Assembly: GCF_001295795.1 (NCBI RefSeq) | Contig: NZ_LJHY01000004.1 | Span: 186,001 to 250,000, forward strand | Source of the DNA: Novosphingobium sp. AAP83 | GTDB taxonomy: Bacteria; Pseudomonadota; Alphaproteobacteria; Sphingomonadales; Sphingomonadaceae | DNA length: 64,000 bases | Reading direction: 5' to 3' | Part shown: positions 63,984-64,000 of the stretch, one piece after another | Position numbering within the stretch: position 1 is the first letter of the stretch | How the letters are laid out: each line of letters begins with the position of its first letter | Notes under the pieces: generated by a model | The model's input: the letters and a program-made list of their open reading frames with translations, nothing else | Databases searched by the model: none | What the model was told of the DNA's origin: nothing | Translations under genes and position numbers: made by a program

Positions 63984-64000
63984 GATGATGGAGACCTGCC

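Noticed and set aside
60934..64000. An intact prophage
   Set aside because: No structural, lysis or replication phage genes are present, only recombinase-like scraps and a toxin-antitoxin pair.

Overview
The window is a chromosomal stretch from a sphingomonad alphaproteobacterium (family Sphingomonadaceae; a Novosphingobium-like genus is my guess). The clearest taxonomic marker is the acyl carrier protein plus serine palmitoyltransferase pair at 24336-25812, the entry to sphingolipid synthesis. It is supported by a DivK-type response regulator, an alphaproteobacterial DksA with a reduced zinc site, the secB / Tim44-like / mltA / smr block and the ubiE-ubiB-coaBC-dut order. Most of the DNA is GC-rich, densely packed core genome with many 1-4 base stop/start overlaps. 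A few low-GC or decayed islands interrupt it.

Layout. 1-3556: end of a formaldehyde-detoxification gene (fghA), a VOC protein, then a metal-response locus. This has intact copC, an intact CnrY/CnrX/CnrH-like sensor and sigma-factor operon, and decayed remnants of copD, copA and copB. 3557-9000: an M20 amidohydrolase, an Lrp remnant, a DUF2721 protein, an AT-rich gene with a HEPN-type RxxxxH motif, and a PHA-system/XpaC/TelA operon. 9020-11734: an SDR enzyme, an MBL hydrolase and almost 1 kb with no convincing gene. 11735-23600: tRNA-Lys, folK, an N-carbamoylputrescine amidase, a secreted methyltransferase-like protein, msrA, rsmB, a solute-binding lipoprotein, PilZ, dksA, a FemAB-like N-acyltransferase, GDPD, RidA, HAD, DUF3572 and divK. 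23604-26603: a Pycsar-effector-like membrane protein divergent from the ACP-SPT-SGNH operon. 26623-33208: mutM against ubiE-ubiB-acyltransferase-coaBC-dut. 33272-41932: a DUF4136 lipoprotein, trpS, murJ, secB, Tim44-like, mltA, smr, dapE and a GST. 42272-49102: frmA with a divergent LysR gene, then a thioesterase, a serine hydrolase, 3-hydroxyacyl-CoA dehydrogenase and thiolase. 49298-53780: an HD protein, a lower-GC secreted protein, an IS481-type remnant, DUF983, der and a CHAP protein. 53787-60836: a valine-catabolism operon (acyl-CoA dehydrogenase, 3-hydroxyisobutyryl-CoA hydrolase, enoyl-CoA hydratase, 3-hydroxyisobutyrate dehydrogenase) with a SauS-like CoA-acylating aldehyde dehydrogenase and LysR upstream, then DUF3297.

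60934-64000: tRNA-Val(CAC) begins a mobile-element scar. It holds remnants that look like an excisionase and an integrase tail, a HipB/HipA-type toxin-antitoxin pair, and what looks like the C-terminal scrap of a RepB plasmid-partition protein.

The points most worth a second look are the eroded cop cluster around an intact five-ligand CnrX-like sensor, the orphan Pycsar-effector-like protein beside the sphingolipid genes, the HEPN-motif AT-rich gene, the tRNA-Val island, and the unusual acylating aldehyde dehydrogenase next to a valine operon that has no adjacent mmsA. All identifications were made by reading the sequence; no database search was run.
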